Notes: generated by a model not told the origin, from the sequence alone. A stretch of 64,000 bases of DNA from JBBDJB01 sp040880125 (GCA_040880125.1 JBBDJB010000013.1:105814-169813); one strand, 5' to 3'; positions 52,101-61,200 are shown, numbered from the stretch's first letter. Numbers and translations are program-made.

Positions 52101-54834
52101 GGCGATTAACGTGGTGGACTTCCGCGATGCCGATTCAATCATGACGCCGTTTGAATACGACATCAATCCGTTCAACGGCTGGGGCGTCGACGGCAATATC
52201 GACCCGTCAGTTCCCGACGTAAACAACGCTGAACGCGGTGTCGTTTGGGGCTGTGAGCGACCAGAACTCTTGATTACAGAGACTCTCGCATTTCACGACC
52301 GCCGTAGCGAGGACTTAAGTGCCGACGGCGGGCAGGTCTCTGACGGAATGGACAATAACGCCAACTTCGACCAGCGACTGCGACCGAGGGGGACGTTATT
52401 CGTCGAATTGTATAACCCGTGGACTGCCGAAGGAGAGCGGGCAGCGGAATTCTACACGGATACAAGCGCAGCTCCTCCGCCCAATTGGGACCTAGGCGTG
52501 CGCCTGAACCAGGTAAGCCCCGGGGGTTCACCGGTTTGGAGACTTGCAATTACTCGATTCCCCGATGTGTCGCCCGTAGCGCCGCCCAACTCGGACCCCG
52601 ACGATCCCTCGTTCAATGCAAGCGACATTGAGCGGTCTGTGTACTTTACGGACTTGACCGCTGTGTCAGGGGATTTCGGAACTGAAGGGGCAACGCACTT
52701 TGCGGCGGGATATCCGGTCAGCCCGTTGGCACCCGGGAATTACACCGTCATCGGTCCACCCGGAATTGGCCGTCCCGGTTCGTCCGGTGAATTCATCAGT
52801 CCCTTGGGACGGCGTCAGGGTGAAAACGAAGCCGCGGAAGACTCGGCCGGCCTCGAGTATGCCAATACGCGACGCATATTGTTGAACCCAAACATCACAC
52901 CCGGATTGCAGGTGCTCACCAATGGAGCACCACCGCCATACTGGGATGCCAAGCCGTCGACCGCAATTGTGGTCAACCGTGCAATGGAGGGGGCTGGCCC
53001 AGTGCCGCGCAACCTCAATATCACGGAACCAGCGGCCGGGTATCCGGATATCGACAACATCGGGATGCCATACGATCCTGCCGGCGCTTTCCAAGAGGGC
53101 GAGTACAACGACCCCTATCCGATTCCGTTTGACAATAGTCCAGTGAATCCGAATCCAGTCCTTGGGCAACTCGGAACGCACTACAACTATCACACAGTCC
53201 ATCTACAGCGACTCGCCAATCCCTTGGCGGAGTATGATCCCATCCTGAACCCCTACCGGTCGGTCGATAGTATGTCGATCGATCTGACGGTGTTTAACGG
53301 GGTCGATGACGACGAAGACACCATCCTTGGCAACGCGCCGAATCCCCTACGCGTCGCGACGAAGCAGCGAGGAGATTCAACGGGTATGGCTCTGAGGAAT
53401 TTATGGAATCATGCACCGCCCACAGTGCCGCCAGGTGCCGCACAAGCGCCTGCAACGACCGGTCATGTGTTCGATTACATATTCACAAACTCACTCGGCT
53501 ACCTGAACCAGGCGTATGGCCCCGCGTACTACGCCGGTAACCCGCCGCCGCTGAATGCGACGGGTGATCCGCCGGCAAGTCAATATTTCGGAGACCCTGA
53601 TTCCAGCCCACCGAACCCTCCACCGTTTCCCTGGCTGACATGGAACAATCGGCCGTTTGTCAGCCAGATGGAGCTTTTGATGGTTCCGCGGTTCAGCTCC
53701 TCGCAATTGCTTCGCACCTATCCTCAGACGCTCCCTAACACTGCCGCCTTTAACAACCCTTATCAGGTTCCACCGGGCCAAATAGACGCCACCCAGTTTC
53801 CGCACCTGGCAAACTTTTTGAACTCGACCGAACTTGCCAATAGCGGTTCGCCGCAAGTCGCACTGAACCTCTATCGCCTGCTCGATCTGACGCACGTGCC
53901 GTCGCGCTTTGTCGGCACGACGCATATGATCGATCCGGTAACAGCCGCTGGTTTGGATCCGATGGTCTACGGCTTCCAGTTTCTGCAGCCTCCCCACAAT
54001 CACGTGAGCAACTTCCGCGATCCGGGCCGCGTCAACCTCAATACGATGACCCAGGATCCGCGGCTGTGGAGGGCACTAATGGGATTGTCGCCGCTGCAAC
54101 CCTCGGCGCGGGGGCTACTACCAGACTGGGGCGACGTCGTCCTCAGCCGACGCGGATACGAAGGGCCTATTCCCACTCCCGCCGTCACCGTGATCGATCC
54201 GGGCGCGCCCGATCGTCTGCCGGCGCCGACGTTCTTCGCCAATCCGTTTCGCTCGCCGGGGGCGGGAGACATGGTCCCGCTTACCGGTCAACAAGATCGC
54301 AGCGCCGGTGGCACTCCGATCTTTGATCCCGACCTGCGGCGCAGCGACGTCGAGGCCACGCTGCTGCGCAGCAATAGCGCCGAATTGCCCGCTCCGGGCT
54401 CCCTCCACGAACCGAGCGACGATCCGCTGCTGATCGCCAACCAGACGGCCTATCACGAGGGCACCGACCGCAACCCGTACTTCCGCTATCAGCCGATGAT
54501 GCGGCTGGGCAACACGACGACCGCCCGGTCGAACGTCTTCGCGGTGTGGATCACGGTCGGCTATTTCGACGTCACGCCGGTCAATTTGAACGATCCGAAT
54601 TTGCTGCCGCCGGCGCTGCGGGGGCAGGCGCGGCAGGGGATTCTCACCCAGCCCGAGCTCGATCTCTTGTATCCGGACGGCTACATGCTGGGCCGCGAGC
54701 TGGGGACCGACACGGGCGAGGTCGAGCGGCATCGGTCGTTTTACATGATCGACCGCACGATCCCGGTCGCCTTCGAGCCCGGCGTGGACCACAACGTCGA
54801 GCAGGCGATCCTCATCAAGCGGTTCATCGAGTAG
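49171..54834 (+). CDS. Giant GspK-like pseudopilin, 1887 residues
   Basis: The N-terminus reads RHRRG|VLLLIVLSLLVIFMLIALAF: a basic leader and Gly before a 20-residue hydrophobic helix, as in prepilins, but position +5 is Ile and not Glu. Absence of Glu5 is the hallmark of GspK, the pseudopilin at the filament tip. The helix continues LTSSQHKRAAEAAAGVAQVA. Known GspK proteins have about 300-330 residues; this one is nearly six times longer. The body is rich in Pro, Asp, Asn and Gly, with Ca-binding-like loops such as DVDNDGDGQADSVWIDLGYP and NGQDDSGNGVVDEAPDP, and a helical WAINVVDFRDADSIMTPFEY segment resembling the GspK/SAM-like helical domain. Function as an elongated tip or substrate receptor is inference. 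It closes the pseudopilin series. Confidence 0.8.
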   Translation: MTIRPIHIGARHRRGVLLLIVLSLLVIFMLIALAFVLTSSQHKRAAEAAAGVAQVADPPRKLLDSAMLDLLRDTTNPRSVIHGHSLLRDMYGDQGFRGVVAPNLTSTGPMLDVPQFLPPPVSAPGALLHFGVIDTTGAGTPPDLPQDFGYFNGRVLTFLNGPAAGVSTRVVYYEPLNPTEARIRVLSPEIDYTTPPGVSAAMFDGNAFLINGQPFSGTGAGYDPTTGYLSLFDTTSPFEPESALLPNASRFVAENATDPNPIRTFYGIGGLNESYDLADYQNMFLAYMPGTPSEATSLAGMTIPSFYRPALLNYWVRRLQADIGDPPPGPTSPPQWYNRSNLAILRLRQLVETRPLEILHPNFPRLEFNDRPLSPAEVNLDGDAANLRDRALYGPWDVDNDGDGQADSVWIDLGYPVQRAPDGRLYKPMFAILCTDLDGKFNLNAHGNLEHLARALPATDLELWGGYRSPPGEYFVPAETPGARYLDRTMAGGISTATQPTPGQAYGPPEIDLMWLFTPPSTSGPQFEIAAAQYARLMLGGYRQPPGMGNPAGTPVPFLPGRYGVDQAYNGGQVVSLATYPRPGRLIPGANLTTSTDFFAAIQFGHYPVNYFNPWINATQKNVSAFTSPPDLHGRYAFGLDYRGQPVYQHLDLRGPADLRVDSPYELDLSLDAPRGLQDAGNNPPGSSSSLLPVADMPYSPAELERLLRAHDTDAGTLPSRLWDLVDDAVDNGNNRPGSDGQSDFQHPFNPVNTSPSEPNELGAALRNRRLVTTDSYDLPVPSLAMYRDLLNDPNAAPAMRPTGTIPHISQLVRARVIQALAEAGTITVPAPPAPPTLNMADESTIQGITLQLSRNLLPPELLLGERMNVNRPFGNGQDDSGNGVVDEAPDPTGATMGDTPDPLFVNTPNGTAGPIPFSYTNGQTAAALNNGLVARQQFATHLYLLAHLVKDLRAVVDRDANNANEAEETARELAQWAINVVDFRDADSIMTPFEYDINPFNGWGVDGNIDPSVPDVNNAERGVVWGCERPELLITETLAFHDRRSEDLSADGGQVSDGMDNNANFDQRLRPRGTLFVELYNPWTAEGERAAEFYTDTSAAPPPNWDLGVRLNQVSPGGSPVWRLAITRFPDVSPVAPPNSDPDDPSFNASDIERSVYFTDLTAVSGDFGTEGATHFAAGYPVSPLAPGNYTVIGPPGIGRPGSSGEFISPLGRRQGENEAAEDSAGLEYANTRRILLNPNITPGLQVLTNGAPPPYWDAKPSTAIVVNRAMEGAGPVPRNLNITEPAAGYPDIDNIGMPYDPAGAFQEGEYNDPYPIPFDNSPVNPNPVLGQLGTHYNYHTVHLQRLANPLAEYDPILNPYRSVDSMSIDLTVFNGVDDDEDTILGNAPNPLRVATKQRGDSTGMALRNLWNHAPPTVPPGAAQAPATTGHVFDYIFTNSLGYLNQAYGPAYYAGNPPPLNATGDPPASQYFGDPDSSPPNPPPFPWLTWNNRPFVSQMELLMVPRFSSSQLLRTYPQTLPNTAAFNNPYQVPPGQIDATQFPHLANFLNSTELANSGSPQVALNLYRLLDLTHVPSRFVGTTHMIDPVTAAGLDPMVYGFQFLQPPHNHVSNFRDPGRVNLNTMTQDPRLWRALMGLSPLQPSARGLLPDWGDVVLSRRGYEGPIPTPAVTVIDPGAPDRLPAPTFFANPFRSPGAGDMVPLTGQQDRSAGGTPIFDPDLRRSDVEATLLRSNSAELPAPGSLHEPSDDPLLIANQTAYHEGTDRNPYFRYQPMMRLGNTTTARSNVFAVWITVGYFDVTPVNLNDPNLLPPALRGQARQGILTQPELDLLYPDGYMLGRELGTDTGEVERHRSFYMIDRTIPVAFEPGVDHNVEQAILIKRFIE

Positions 54835-54842
54835 CGCGTGCC

Positions 54843-54888
54843 GGGGAGCGGGGATCGGGGTTCGGGGTGCGGGGTCCGGGGTGCGGGG
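54843..54888 (+). repeat. Seven GGGG tracts at exact 7-nt period (G-quadruplex motif)
   Basis: GGGG starts at 54843, 54850, 54857, 54864, 54871, 54878 and 54885, with three-base spacers AGC, ATC, TTC, TGC, TCC, TGC. The motif begins 8 nt after the GspK stop on the coding strand. Confidence 0.95.
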
Positions 54889-54916
54889 TGCCACTGCTGG
54901 CTTGTCCAGCAGTGCC
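54887..54916 (+). repeat. Type C palindromic repeat, copy 2
   Basis: Identical over 30 bp to 35347-35376. It follows the G-tract motif directly, sharing its last bases. Confidence 0.9.
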
Positions 54917-55314
54917 GTTATTCTTGGAGTTGGCGTCACTCGCGACTTGCAACCGAATCGTCGGGCGAACCAACGTCGGCCTCTGACAGCGCCTGCATAA
55001 AGCGCTGCCCCAACGGCGTAATGGCGTGATTGCACCTTTCGCCCTACATATTTGCGAGAGCTGCTCGCCTGGCCCTTCTGCACGGCCTCACGGTACTACC
55101 TCTCTGCGCCTCCGCGTCTCTGCGGTTCCCACCAGAAGACGCCCGTAAAAAACGCTTGCTTTTCTAACCATCCACGGATAGAATACTCCGGCGCCACGGG
55201 TGCGCCCGGCGTGAACCCATGTTTCGCGTATCCGGTGCAAAAACACTAGGAAAACAGGGCTATCCAACCTCCGGCTCGCCCAAGAGGAGTTTATCAACAC
55301 GCCCAAAAGGGGCC

Positions 55315-55485
55315 GTTGCAAAAGTCTCAGGAATACTCGAAAAAACAAGTGTGAGATTCTATTTATTCAACGATCACTGGGGCCCCCCAGGAATGTTGCG
55401 TTGCAAAAGTCCCCGCGATGGCTGAAAACCCGGGGAATATGAGACTTACGGCCACTAGGGGCGAATACCCTACGTTGCAAAAGTC
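55315..55485 (+). repeat. Three direct copies of GTTGCAAAAGTC
   Basis: Exact 12-bp copies at 55315, 55400 and 55474 (spacing 85 and 74). Similarity extends weakly beyond the core towards a GAAA motif about 20 bases further. Confidence 0.85.
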
Positions 55486-55591
55486 CGGTGGAGTGCGCGG
55501 AAATGCGCAGGGGGGATAAGACGGGGAGGATGGCGAGTAGCTAAGTCCGTGGAATTTCAGTGGGAAGCGGCGACCTCACCAGGGGCAGCAA

Positions 55592-55780
55592 GACCCTCTC
55601 CCCGGCCCTCTCCCAGAGGGAGAGGGAGTGTAATGCCCTCTCGCGCGGCCCTCTCCCAGAGGGAGAGGGAGTTTTCGCGCACAGACAGGAATGTCTGTGC
55701 CACCGTTATTCGCCGGTCTGTGCCACCAGCTTTCCTGCGGAAAGCCCTCTCCCCGGCCCTCTCCCAGAGGGAGAGGGAGC
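55592..55780 (-). repeat. Cluster of three type A repeats (reverse orientation) and one type B
   Basis: Type A at about 55592-55629, 55636-55671 and 55744-55780, all inverted relative to the 48792-49038 cluster; type B at 55680-55704. A half-copy of type B (GTCTGTGCCACC) follows at about 55717. Confidence 0.9.
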
Positions 55781-55814
55781 AGGTCTGAACTCTCACGAGT
55801 TCAGCGACAACAAC

Positions 55815-57722
55815 CTACGGCAGAAGCTTCTTCAATTCGCCTTCCAACTCGGTGATGTGGATGCCGCGGTTGACGACGTTTCCCTTGCCATCGACGAGGA
55901 TCATGGTGGGCAGCGTGAGGATGCCCAACTCGTTGGCCAGCCGGCTTTCCAGTCCGCCTTCCTCGTAGATTTGCGGCCAGGGGAGCCGGGCGGAGTTGGC
56001 GAACTGCACGACCTCCGCGCGCGAGTTATCGAGGCTGACGCCGATCACCTCGAAGCGGCTCTTGGCGTACTTCGACTTGAGGTCCTTCAGCACCGACATG
56101 TCCGCTTTGCACGGCTCGCACCAGGTGGCCCAATACTGGATCAGCACGACGTGGCCCTTGTACTGTGCCAGATCGATCGCACTGCCGCGCAGGTCGGTGC
56201 CGCGAAGCGTCATCGGCTCGCCGACGCAGTTGAGTCGCCGCGCGGCGCCGGCTGCTTTTTCGGCCGGGGTCGACTTGGGGAACTGGCTCACAATCCGCGT
56301 GTACCACTTGGTGGCCTTATCGTCCTGGCCGGCGAATTCCTCGGCGATGGCCAATTGCAGCATCGCTTCGGCGGTCTCCTGAATCTGCGGGTTTCCCTCG
56401 ACGAACGCTTCCAGATCCTCGATCCACTTCGACTGCACTTTGACGTAATCGGCCTTGGGATCCTGCAGACTGGCGCCGTATTCGGCCGACAGGCGGCGGA
56501 ACTTGACGTAGGCGGCCAGGTCCTTCTCGGAGGCGTTCTTGGCGAGCTTTTCTTCCAGTTTCGTGAGCCGCTCGACGCCGCCCGCGAAGTTGCCGGATTG
56601 CACGGCGGCGCTGACGGTGTCGGCAAACTGCCGCACCCATTGTTCGCGATGGGTCGGATCGGTCGCCTCCTCGGCGAGACCTTCGAGCAGTTCGGACCGG
56701 CGGCGGTTGAGCGCTTCAAGCTGGGCCGGCGTAGCGCCGGCCGAATCGGCGTCGAGCTTTTCGAGTTCGGCCATCATCTGCTGGGCCTTCGCACTGGGCC
56801 CTTGCAGATCGCTTCCCGCGGCATCGGTGCGGCGCGCGATAGAGGCCTGGAAAAAGTGGCCCGTGGAAGCGACATCCTCGCTCACCTGGATCTGCGGAAT
56901 GTCGATCAGCCGCCAGGTGTCGCCGACTCGCACCAGCGTGCCGATCAGCACCTGGTCGTGCTTGCCGCCGTTTTCGACCAGCGCGGCGACGCTCTCGTAC
57001 ACCATCAGGTCCTTCGTGGAACCGGCCGTGCCCGCGGGAACGACCCCCGGCTGTGCGCTGCCGAAGTCGACGTACTTGGTAGTCGAGGCGATTTTCTGCT
57101 GCCGGGTGGCCAGCTCGCGGAACTCGGCCGGCGCCGCGGCGATCCGCTCCTCGATCTGCTTTTGATGATCGGGCCCGAGGCCCAGGCTCTTCAATTCCGC
57201 GACGGTGATCAGCAGGCCTGCGAAGCGGGCGGCGTCTCGGCCCTGCACGGCGGCGACGACCTCGGCGGCCACTTCCTCGGCGGAGATCAACCGCCAGGCG
57301 TCGATCTTGCCGTCTTCGTTGGTATCGAGGCCCCAACGGCTGCCGCCGGTGTGGAACCAGCGATATTGGTCGGCCTTGTTGTTGAAGTTCGAGTCGATGT
57401 CGCGATAGACCTCCAGCCCGCCGGCGTAGTAGCTCCACTGATCGACGACATTATCCGCGTTCGAATCGGTAAACCTGCGGAGGATCTGGCCCTCGGCGTC
57501 GCGCACGACCCAACTGCTGTGGTCGCCGTCTTTTTCGGCCTTGATGGTGCACTGTTCGAACTGAGCCTGGCTCGGCGCGTCGTACTGGATGTCCTTCTGG
57601 ACGGGCGACAGCGACAGTGCCTGGGCAGCGGTCGGCGGCGCGGCGACCGCGGGCGTTGTGCACAGCAGAGTGGAAAGGGCCAAGCCCGTGGCGATCCGGC
57701 GATTGCTCCATTTGCCGATCAT
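55815..57722 (-). CDS. TlpA-like secreted thioredoxin-family protein with Ca-loop-like repeats
   Basis: A 635-residue exported protein. The signal peptide is about residues 1-27 (RRIATGLALSTLLCTTPAVA|AP). Residues about 60-125 contain three EF-hand-like segments: DSNADNVVDQW, DSNFNNKADQY and DTNEDGKIDAW. A long helical region follows, about 150-480, with a low-complexity acidic coiled coil and TPR-like periodicity (AMLQLAIAEEFAGQDDKATK). The C-terminal about 140 residues are a thioredoxin fold of the TlpA/AhpC-TSA class: VVLIQYWATWCEPCKADMSV with CEPC near residue 532, EVIGVSLDN, and a cis-Pro LPTMILVD. It should reduce or exchange disulfides outside the cytoplasm. It converges with no gene; repeats follow its stop. 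Confidence 0.88.
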   Translation of the reverse strand: MIGKWSNRRIATGLALSTLLCTTPAVAAPPTAAQALSLSPVQKDIQYDAPSQAQFEQCTIKAEKDGDHSSWVVRDAEGQILRRFTDSNADNVVDQWSYYAGGLEVYRDIDSNFNNKADQYRWFHTGGSRWGLDTNEDGKIDAWRLISAEEVAAEVVAAVQGRDAARFAGLLITVAELKSLGLGPDHQKQIEERIAAAPAEFRELATRQQKIASTTKYVDFGSAQPGVVPAGTAGSTKDLMVYESVAALVENGGKHDQVLIGTLVRVGDTWRLIDIPQIQVSEDVASTGHFFQASIARRTDAAGSDLQGPSAKAQQMMAELEKLDADSAGATPAQLEALNRRRSELLEGLAEEATDPTHREQWVRQFADTVSAAVQSGNFAGGVERLTKLEEKLAKNASEKDLAAYVKFRRLSAEYGASLQDPKADYVKVQSKWIEDLEAFVEGNPQIQETAEAMLQLAIAEEFAGQDDKATKWYTRIVSQFPKSTPAEKAAGAARRLNCVGEPMTLRGTDLRGSAIDLAQYKGHVVLIQYWATWCEPCKADMSVLKDLKSKYAKSRFEVIGVSLDNSRAEVVQFANSARLPWPQIYEEGGLESRLANELGILTLPTMILVDGKGNVVNRGIHITELEGELKKLLP

Positions 57723-58128
57723 CGAATGCGATCCTCATTGGCTCGTGGCATAGTGCCTGCGCGGGGCGTGCTTGCGCAGGAGAGTTGTAGAGTCTGCGAG
57801 ACGTGCTTGCCGAGTCGAGCGGCGAGGGTCTCCATCCGTTAGTTTCGGCGCGTCGCGGGGGAGCGCATCATCCAATTGCAGCGATTTTTCCAATCGTGCC
57901 GACAGCCCGGCGTGCCGGCGGGATTGTGCGGCAGTTGGCGGCGCCGTGGAGAAGCGAATCGCGGAGTGGCGCGGGGGGCGCCGGCCAGCAGCAGCGGTAG
58001 CCCCAGGGCGTCGAAGTTGGTACGCTCAGAGCCTAGCGCCGAACTGGTGCGGCGGCCGGGTGTTTGACAGGCGGCCGGTGGATTTTAGAATGAGCTATCT
58101 TACCGTGTAGTAAGACTTTGTGTAGCCC
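57723..58128. other. Intergenic region with the tRNA-Ile promoter
   Basis: 406 bp between the start of the TlpA-like gene and tRNA-Ile. Apart from the strong promoter at 58064-58091 I see only shadow frames. Confidence 0.5.
58064..58091 (+). promoter_or_regulatory. Sigma-70-type promoter of tRNA-Ile
   Basis: A consensus TTGACA (58064-58069), 16-bp spacer and TAGAAT (58086-58091), five of six bases of TATAAT. The tRNA begins 37 bp after the -10 box. Confidence 0.75.
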
Positions 58129-58202
58129 GGGCGCGTAGCTCAGTTGGTTAGAGCGCTGCCCTGATAAGGCAGAGGTCCCAAGTTCGAATCTTGGCGCGCC
58201 CA
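58129..58202 (+). tRNA. tRNA-Ile(GAT)
   Basis: A full cloverleaf: acceptor GGGCGCG/CGCGCCC, D-arm GCTC...GAGC, anticodon stem CTGCC/GGCAG around loop CTGATAA (anticodon GAT), T-arm CCAAG-TTCGAAT-CTTGG, discriminator A at 58202. The 3' CCA is not encoded. It is not next to rRNA genes here. Confidence 0.98.
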
Positions 58203-58256
58203 CTTTTCGTAATGCATTGCTGGCAGCGGGTTTAATGCCCGCAGAGATCCGCGCTG

Positions 58257-61200
58257 TCACTCCGGCGGCTCGTAGAGGAACGCGGTGTCGTCCAGCGGGC
58301 GGATCCAGACGTTGCGGAAGCGCGCCGGGCTGTCGTGGTCCTGAAGAAAGACCGGGCCGACTCGGGTGGTGAGCTGTCGCTGGGCGATTGCGTCCAGGTA
58401 GGGCGTGGTCTTGTACCGGAACGGGTGGTACGGCGAGCGGGGCTCGCCGACTTCGGTCTCGTCCTGCACCTTTTGGCCGTTGAGCCAGGCGGTAATTGTG
58501 CCCGGCTCGGCGATCTCGCCGTGGGCGTCGCGGCGCGGTGCCCGATAGCGGATGTCGTACACCTGCCACTGGCCAGCCGGCCGGGCGGCATTTACCCGCG
58601 GAGGAGCGAAGCGGTAGACCGCTCCGATGTCCTCCATCGTCGGAGAGTCGTTACCGAACGAGTCGAGGATCTGCAACTCGTACTGGCCGTGAAGATAGAC
58701 TCCGCTATTGCCCGAAGCCTTCTCGTCGACCATGAACTCGACGTGCACGTCGGCGTCTCGGAAGTGCAGCTTCGAGACCAGATGATTCGAGCGCGTCGAA
58801 GCGGACGTGGAGACCAGCGCCCCGTCGACGACCGGCCAGTTCGGTGGCCCGCCGTCCTTGCCGAGAAACAGGTTCGTGCCTTCGCCGAACAGCAGGGTGG
58901 CATCCTCCGGCGGGTCGACCGGCAAGGTATCCTGCCGCGGACGGAACTCTTCCAGCGCCGGCTGCGACGACGAGTGCTTTATCGTCGGCGGCACTTGTTG
59001 TGTGGAAGGTGTCTCCGCGGAAGCCGCAGCGCTGTCGATTTCGTCGCCTGCCGGCAGGGCGACTTGACGCGGGCTGGCCAAGTACACGAGCAGGTCGCGG
59101 ATCTGGCCGTCGCTCAATCCGCGGAGCATGCCCTCGGGCATCATCGACTTGTCGGTGGTCTGCATCTGGTCGATATCTTCGAACTCGAGCCGTACTTGTG
59201 CGTCGGGAGTCTGCACGATGACGAAGTGCTCGGCGTGCTGCACGATGAAGCCGCTAAGGATTCGCCCGTCTACGGTGGCGATCGTCGTCAGGCGAAAGGC
59301 TTCGTCGACCAGCAAGGCCGGATCAAAGAGGTTCGTCAAGACATAGTCGAGGTTCTTGCGATCCGACCCGGTCAACTCCGGACCGATGTTGCCGCCTTCG
59401 CCGAACATCGAATGGCACTTCGAGCACGTCTGCTCGAACCGCACACGCCCACGTCCCGCATTGCCCTGTGCCAGGTATTCCGGCGTAAGCAGTTGCTTGA
59501 AGCGGGCAATCTCCGCAGAACTCTCCAGCCGGCCGGTGTCGTCCGCCCAAAGGGTGGCGACGCGGTCATTCAATGCGTCGTCCGGGTACGCCCGAAGCTG
59601 CTGCAGGGCAAAGGCCGAGACATCGCCACGGTCGACCGTCCCGTGCTCGATGGCCGCCAGCAACGTCTCGGCGAAGCTCTGTCGGGTGACCAGCACGCCG
59701 ATGGCGTCCTGCTGTTCGGAAGCGGACAAGCCGGGATAAAGGTCCAGAAGCAACTTTGCGGTAGTTGCGTCGTTGCGTTGCGCCAGGGCCTGGATGGCAT
59801 CGCGCCGAAGCACGGACGGCTGAGCGATCAAACGGTGCAGCATCTCGACCGGCACGCCGTCCTCGAGCGACAAGATCGCACGGAAGGCATCCCGCCGCCG
59901 CTCGTCCGGCAAGTTCGCATTCATGGCGGTCTGTCGCAACCGCTCAATCGCCTCCTGATCGCCAAAGATCGTCGCCAGGCGCACGGCGGCCGATCGCAAC
60001 GCGGGATTGGAGCTGTCTCGCACCTGGTCGTACAGTGCGGCCCAGCAAGGCGGTGCATCCAATCCGTCGCGCGCCTCCAGCGCGTCCAGTGCGCCTTGCA
60101 AGAGGTCGAGCCGGACAGCCGCTCGCGATTCGCCCAGCGCCACTTGCATCACTTGCTCGATGGCGGGCTGCTCGACGTCCAGCGCACGCCGAGCGATGTA
60201 TCGCCGCAGCAGCGGTATCTTTGCATCGACCGCCGCCTGAAGCGCTCTGGGCATGTCGCGGGTGACCAGCGGCTCGACGCCATACCAGATCATCAGCGGC
60301 AGGTAGGGATCTTCGGCGTCCTCGGCGTGAGACATCAAGCCGCGGGCGATCTGCCACCGCTGAGGCAGCGGCAACTTCTGCAGCGAACAGGCCAGCGCCA
60401 GCCGCACCTTCGGCGACCGATCGCCGGCTGCCATTATCGCCATCCACTCGACTGTCGCTTCGTCGGGCGCTTCGTTTGGCACAGTGCGATCGACGGCGAA
60501 GCGCACCGCCCAGCGACGCACGTGCTGATTGTCGTGGCCCATGAGCCGTTTCAGCTCGGGCTTGTTCAGGTCGCCGATCACATACCGCGTCCACAGCGAC
60601 CGCAGCTTCTGCTGCTCATTCTGGGCGTTGTCAAAATTGGTTGCCAGCCACTGCCGCGCGCGGCTGTCGATCTCGCCGGCAGCGGATCGCTCGTGCAGAA
60701 GCCGCCTGGCGTGCCGCACGAACCATTCATTGAAATGCGCGTGCAACTTCGCCAACTCCAGGTCGGAAAGCGCGGCCAGGTCGGTGCTTCTTGCCTCGGG
60801 CTGGCCGTAGACGACCTTGAAGATTCGCCCGCTGCTGCGGTGGCTACCGTCCTGGTCGTGGCACTCGCCCAAATCGTGCCAGTCGGAGATATACACGCCG
60901 CCGTCGGGGCCATACTTGACCGACAGCCCCCGAAACCACGGATCGTTGCCGAACAGGAAGTCCTCGCCGTGTACGCCGACATACGTCGAGCCATGCGGCA
61001 CGAGGCGATCGTTGTTCACGCGGTTGCCGTGCAGGTTATTGGTGAAGAGCGTGCCTCGGTACTTTTCGGGCCAGTTGTCGGCCAGATAGATCATTGCGCC
61101 ACAGTGCGCATGTCCGCCACCGGCCACCGAGTGATGCTCGTCGGACTCGCGCGAGCTATGCCAGGCACCGCCGCCCCAATGGAGGTGATCGGTGATCGAC

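Larger units (their letters stand above)
54835..55814. other. 980-bp gene-free region with G-tracts and repeats
   Basis: Contains a seven-tract G motif (54843-54888), a type C repeat (54887-54916), three copies of GTTGCAAAAGTC (55315-55485), and type A/B repeats (55592-55780). A possible 30-codon gene remnant reading ITPLGQRFMQALSEA lies on the minus strand at about 54952-55043. No full gene is supported. Confidence 0.7.

Noticed and set aside
53401..53900. Frameshift in the giant GspK gene where codon use changes
   Set aside because: The same frame continues to the stop with plausible protein sequence on both sides.
54952..55043. Possible remnant of a winged-helix regulator (ITPLGQRFMQALSEA) on the minus strand
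   Set aside because: Only about 30 codons between stops; too short to claim a pseudogene.
55315..55485. CRISPR array or integron attC sites
   Set aside because: Repeats are 12 bp, spacing is 74-85 bp and uneven, there are no cas or integrase genes, and the core does not fit GTTRRRY/RYYYAAC.
55560..57842. A 760-codon plus-strand frame over the TlpA-like gene
   Set aside because: Antisense shadow; its N-terminus is translated type A/B repeat sequence and no domain is visible.
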